Source of the DNA: Amblyornis subalaris | Lineage: Eukaryota > Chordata > Aves > Passeriformes > Ptilonorhynchidae | Assembly: GCA_018881555.1 (NCBI GenBank) | Contig: JACAXG010000014.1 | Location: forward strand, 9,850,568-9,914,567 | Direction: 5' to 3' | Length of the DNA: 64,000 nt | In this document: positions 60,296 to 64,000 of the stretch, in pieces | Position numbering within the stretch: the first letter of the stretch is position 1 | Layout of the letters: each line of letters begins with the position of its first letter | Made by a program: the position numbers and the translations under genes | The notes under the pieces: model-generated | Databases searched by the model: none | Seen by the model: the letters and a program-made list of their open reading frames with translations, nothing else | What the model was told of the DNA's origin: nothing

Positions 60296-63200
60296 GTATG
60301 TCCTATATTTTTCTGCTAGCCCAATGTGCTACCCGAGCCCTATCAGGGCGCAGCAGGTACACTGAGATGCTTTTCCCTCCTGGCTGCACTGGAAATGCCT
60401 CTTATGACTAGTTCTTGCAACGCATTGCAGCCAAAGAGCTGGAAAAGCATTTTACAGGGCAGGCATCACCCCGAGGGGCTGGTTGCAGGCGTGGAGCCGT
60501 GGGAGAGATGAGAGCCCAGCCCGGAAGCCTCCAGGCAGCTGTGTACCCCTCCAGCAAAGGAGCCAAGGAAAGCCAGCTGGCAGAGCAGGACCCAGGGATG
60601 CTCCCATCCCTCCCACATCCCAGAGAAGAGCACATGCTGGTGCTCCANGCTGGGGCCCCTCTTGCACAAACCTCCCATGACAGGGCATGTGGGGTAGATG
60701 GTATTTCCTGCTCCACATGGAGGAATTCAGATAAAACATGGATTTACTGGGGTGGAGTGTGTCCAACTGAACNGGGATGACTTGACTGATGTGCTTTGTT
60801 TTCCCTGAGATGGGGACGGAAGCTGCTGAGCTCCTCTGGCTGAGGGGGCTGGTGCAAAGAGCTTATTTCAGCCAGGGAAGATGATGATGAAGCAGCCTGC
60901 CAGGAAAGGGAACGGGGGTCTAGAAGAGGATGGACCCCTTGAGGACTGGTCTGGCACAGGAGCTACTGTTCATTAATGACTCTGCACAAGCAATCTGTGA
61001 CCTAACGAGCTGAGCCGGTGGTGGGGTTGGAGGCACCTCTGCTGCAGGGAGATCTGGCTGCCTGTCAGGGGGAACCTGACGAACTGGAGCACCGGGACTG
61101 GGAACAGGCTGGGGCTGTCAGGCTGTGGCAAAGCCCTGCTGGGTCTTGCCAGCGGGGTGCCCTTCGTCTCCCCTAATTGAAGCTGCCTAAAGCCAAGCGT
61201 CAGCAGATCCACCCGGCTCCTCATGGAGCCAACGGCGGCAGCTCTCCAGGTCTCTCCAGAGCCTGCGTCCCTGTCCTAAAAATAAGACTGTGTGAAACAT
61301 CACCCATGGGTGCCAGTAGATGCTGGGAGACACGTTTCGGGTGTGGGCAGGTGTCTCCTCCTTTCAGCGGAGCTCCTGGATGTGGGTCAGGATTTTGGCA
61401 GCAGTGGCAGAGAGCTGTAAGCAGGGCCTGCTCTTGGGAGCTTGCAAATATTCCCTCCATGGGCGGGGAACCCCTGGTGCCTTCACTCAGCTGCAGGCAA
61501 GAGGCATGGGGGCAGGAGCAGGCAGGCATCCAGCCCAGGAGAGTTTTATCGAACCTACTTGAAGTGCAGCAGATCAGAATCCATCTGCAGCCAGGGAAGG
61601 CTTCCCTAAACCTTGGCTTTCCTATCTGACAAAGGGCTTTGGGTAAAGTTATTTAAATGTCTCTCAGACACCCGAAAGGTGAAAAAACACAGAAACCCCC
61701 CAGGCTCTGCGGAAGTGACTGTGCTCAGAGCTGTCCCTGCAGCGATAGAAAGAGGGCTGAGGGCTGTCCTGGGGCGGCAGAGCTCCACAGACACCCCCAG
61801 GGCTATGAACTAGACTTACTGGGCTCCAGCTGTAGCCAGTGGCCAGGCAGTACCATCCCCAGCATAACTGGACTGGGTTGCAGCAGCTGCCTTCGCCTCC
61901 ACACTTGCAGCAGTGTCTCTCTGACCTGTGATGAGTTGTGTCCTGTCTCAGCTGGCGGCTGCTGATGGTGGGGATGCAAGACGAGCTGTGCAGTGCTATG
62001 CCTAAGGCAGCCCAGACTGCACTCTTTGGCTCTTAAATCAGAGCTTTGAAGGCTGTGGGAGGAGGCAGAAGGGGTTTAAGAAGTGGGAGCTTTGTGATGC
62101 TCACTGGAGGAGAGGTGTGTCTGAGCCTGGCAGGCTGCCGGCTCTGGCTCCCGGTGTAACGCACTGCTTTGTGCTTCTCTGCAGGGCTTGGGGCTGTTGC
62201 TGCTGTCCCCGTCACTACTGAGGGGCCTTTTACTGTGGGGACAGCTTTTCCCATCACAGCAGAGAACGAGTGGCCCCGTACTACGCTCACTACAGAGAAG
62301 AGCAGCACAGTGGCTGAGGTTCTGCCCTCCCCTCACTGGACCGAGCCAGCGACAACGAGCCAATACGGCTCTACAGTGCCAACGCTGGTGAACGTGACCA
62401 AGCCTCCTAACACGACTCAGGATGCTCCCACTAGAGCCACGACTGCTGCTGCCATCACTGCACAGCACCCTGCTGTCACCCCAGAAACAGAGCATGATGT
62501 AAGAGACACCCCGCCCGATGCCCCCCCGGGGNCCACCCCTGTCCTTGCGGATGTGAAGGAGGACATCCTCGCAAACAGAGGAGAAGACACAGATTTCAGT
62601 TCTGGCACTACGTCCCTCCACACCACCCCTCCACTGGCAGACTGGGTGACACAGCCAACTCCTGGCAGCCCTGTGGGTGCTGGTGTCACTGTGCTGCTGG
62701 GCCCAGGGCTGACCACAGCCAAGGGAGCAGTCGAGGAAGGTGTAATCCTGCCGGAAGCTATTCAAAGTGAAGCCAGTGCCAACTCCTCCGGCCCCAGTCC
62801 TGACGCTGGGGAGCTGCTTCCGACACAGCAGGATGAAGCAGTGGGCGGGGTTGAGGGCATTAACCCAGAGCCAGCAGGAGAAATGGCCCCAGCTGCCGAG
62901 GAAAGTCCCTTGGTTTCAGAATCCGGAGACACAGGAGATGCAATAAATGGTGAAAGCACAGCCAGCTCATCCCACCTACCTCCAGAGAGCCCAGTGATGT
63001 CAGGAACAGTGGAAAACCCTGGGGAGTCCTCCCTCCTCCCTGGCCAGGCAGCGCTGAGCCCAGATGCTTCACTGACACTGTCCAATGGTGGGGATGGGCA
63101 GCGAGTTCCCGGAATGCCATCAGAGGCTTCTGGTTCAGCCTTGTCCCCTGCAGCCAGCGAGGCACCAGTGGCACCTGAGGAAACAGAGGACATAGCCACC

Positions 63201-64000
63201 TCACTGCTGGCCCCAGGGGTTGCTGCTGATGCACAGAGTGACACGAATCTCCCAGTCTCGGCCACTGTGCTGCCTGCAGGGGACGTGAGGGCTGTGGATC
63301 TGGCCAGCCCATCCCTGCAGCCTGCCCCATGGCAGACCCCCACTGGAGAACAGCCACTGCTGCTTCCTGATGCCCTGACATCCACCACAGACACCCCCAC
63401 TGCTCCCGGGGCTGCTAACCCTAACCCACCCCCAGGAGCTGGAGCCAGCACCCTGCCTGAAGCTGATGGTGCAGCAGAGACACCAGCAAGTCCTGACTTT
63501 GCTACTGCCCCAGAAGCACCTGTGTCTCCATCTCTTGGGGAGTCACAGCCAGTGGGGATGCCAGGTGGTGCTCCCCAGGAAGCTGATGGATCTGGCACTG
63601 GCTTGAGTTCAGATTCGGATGCCCCCAGCCCAGCACCTTTTGTACCTGATGGACTGGCATGGCCCACTGCTGGGATCCAGGGTCAGGGAGCTGAGGGGGA
63701 AGGGGACATGGCACAGACAGGAGGTCCAGGGGATGGCAGTCCCTATGTAGATACCCAGAGTGACGTGAGTCCTCCAGCTCTTCAGCCCTCAGCCTCTCCT
63801 GCTGATAACAGACAGTTGCTGACTGGAGGAACAGAAGACTTCGCAAATGCTGAACTGTCCCCTCCATCAGCACTTCGGGATGGAACAGGAGCAGGAGGTG
63901 ACTCGGCACTGGGACAAGTGTCCTTCACTGGTCCTGCACCTCCCAGCAGTGCTGGACTGCAGCCTGACCTCTCGGGAGCTGAAGGACAAGGGGACCTGCT
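60235..64000 (+). CDS. Large mucin-like secreted/membrane glycoprotein, 5' part (candidate MUC4)
   Basis: Exon 1 (60235-60295) encodes MGTRGWTLSTFLGCCVWILQ, a signal peptide, donor CAAG|gtatgt. Exon 2 starts at 62185 (acceptor ctgcag), is in phase, and stays open to the window end (more than 605 codons). It begins GLGAVAAVPVTTEGPFTVG. Composition is Pro/Ala/Thr/Ser/Gly/Glu-rich with no cysteine at all, sequons NVT and NTT (around residue 75) and NSS, and several Ser-Gly pairs. There are no tidy tandem repeats in the part seen. Length and composition indicate a mucin or proteoglycan-like extracellular region. MUC4 is suggested only by its position in the 3q29-like block; the NIDO, AMOP or VWD domains that would prove it lie outside. 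Confidence 0.6.
60296..62184 (+). other. Intron 1 of the downstream mucin-like gene
   Basis: 1.9 kb, begins gtatgt and ends tctgcag. Nothing else recognised in it. Confidence 0.6.
62185..64000 (+). CDS. Downstream mucin-like gene exon 2 (giant, open at the edge)
   Basis: 1816 nt with no in-frame stop and no cysteine codon, checked codon by codon. One N at 62532. Truncated by the window edge. Confidence 0.78.

Noticed and set aside
62076..63667. Minus-strand ORFs of 229 and 301 codons
   Set aside because: Shadows of the mucin-like plus-strand exon, which has a signal peptide, matched splice phase and a longer open frame.

Overview
This window is vertebrate nuclear DNA, almost certainly from a bird. 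It has split genes with GT-AG introns, CpG-island promoters, CR1 LINE 3' ends in both orientations (the typical avian interspersed repeat) and an intact class II CPD photolyase gene, a gene placental mammals have lost. FYTTD1 and RUBCN lie head to head as they do in human 3q29, and mucin-like genes follow, which fits the MUC20/MUC4 side of that block. From memory this block sits on chicken chromosome 9; I could not check that.

Layout. 1-2.7 kb: FYTTD1 3'UTR and downstream DNA. 2.7-15.0 kb (minus): FYTTD1 (UIF, mRNA-export adaptor), nine coding exons, 316 aa, complete, including a diverged exon 4 found only by following splice phase. 14.5-15.3 kb: its CpG-island promoter with a strong CTCF-type site. 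15.4-15.8 kb: a CR1 3' end. 19.4-19.9 kb: the RUBCN CpG island, with two ZNF143-type promoter elements and a (CGG)10 tract. 19.7-42.9 kb (plus): RUBCN (Rubicon), 22 coding exons, 1000 aa, complete, followed by a 3'UTR to about 45.35 kb. 46.2-49.1 kb (minus): class II CPD photolyase, nine coding exons, 501 aa, tail to tail with RUBCN, with one GC-AG intron. 49.75-55.7 kb (plus): two tandem paralogous genes for small secreted Ser/Thr-rich mucin-like proteins. The second has a complete five-exon model whose C-terminus resembles what I remember of MUC20; the first seems to have lost the 3' exons. Their second-exon-proximal introns share a 287-bp block with no readable difference. 55.7-60.1 kb: mostly unexplained DNA. 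60.2 kb to the end (plus): signal-peptide exon and a huge cysteine-free second exon of another mucin-like gene, running off the right edge (MUC4 candidate by position only).

Composition changes sharply: the first 14 kb is AT-rich, and the rest is GC-rich with short introns. About 70 isolated single Ns are present, nearly all to the right of 27.6 kb.

Functionally the genes are unrelated neighbours: mRNA export (FYTTD1), negative control of autophagosome/endosome maturation (RUBCN), light-driven repair of UV dimers (photolyase) and epithelial surface glycoproteins (mucins). Every exon set given here was checked for splice dinucleotides and for phase continuity by hand.
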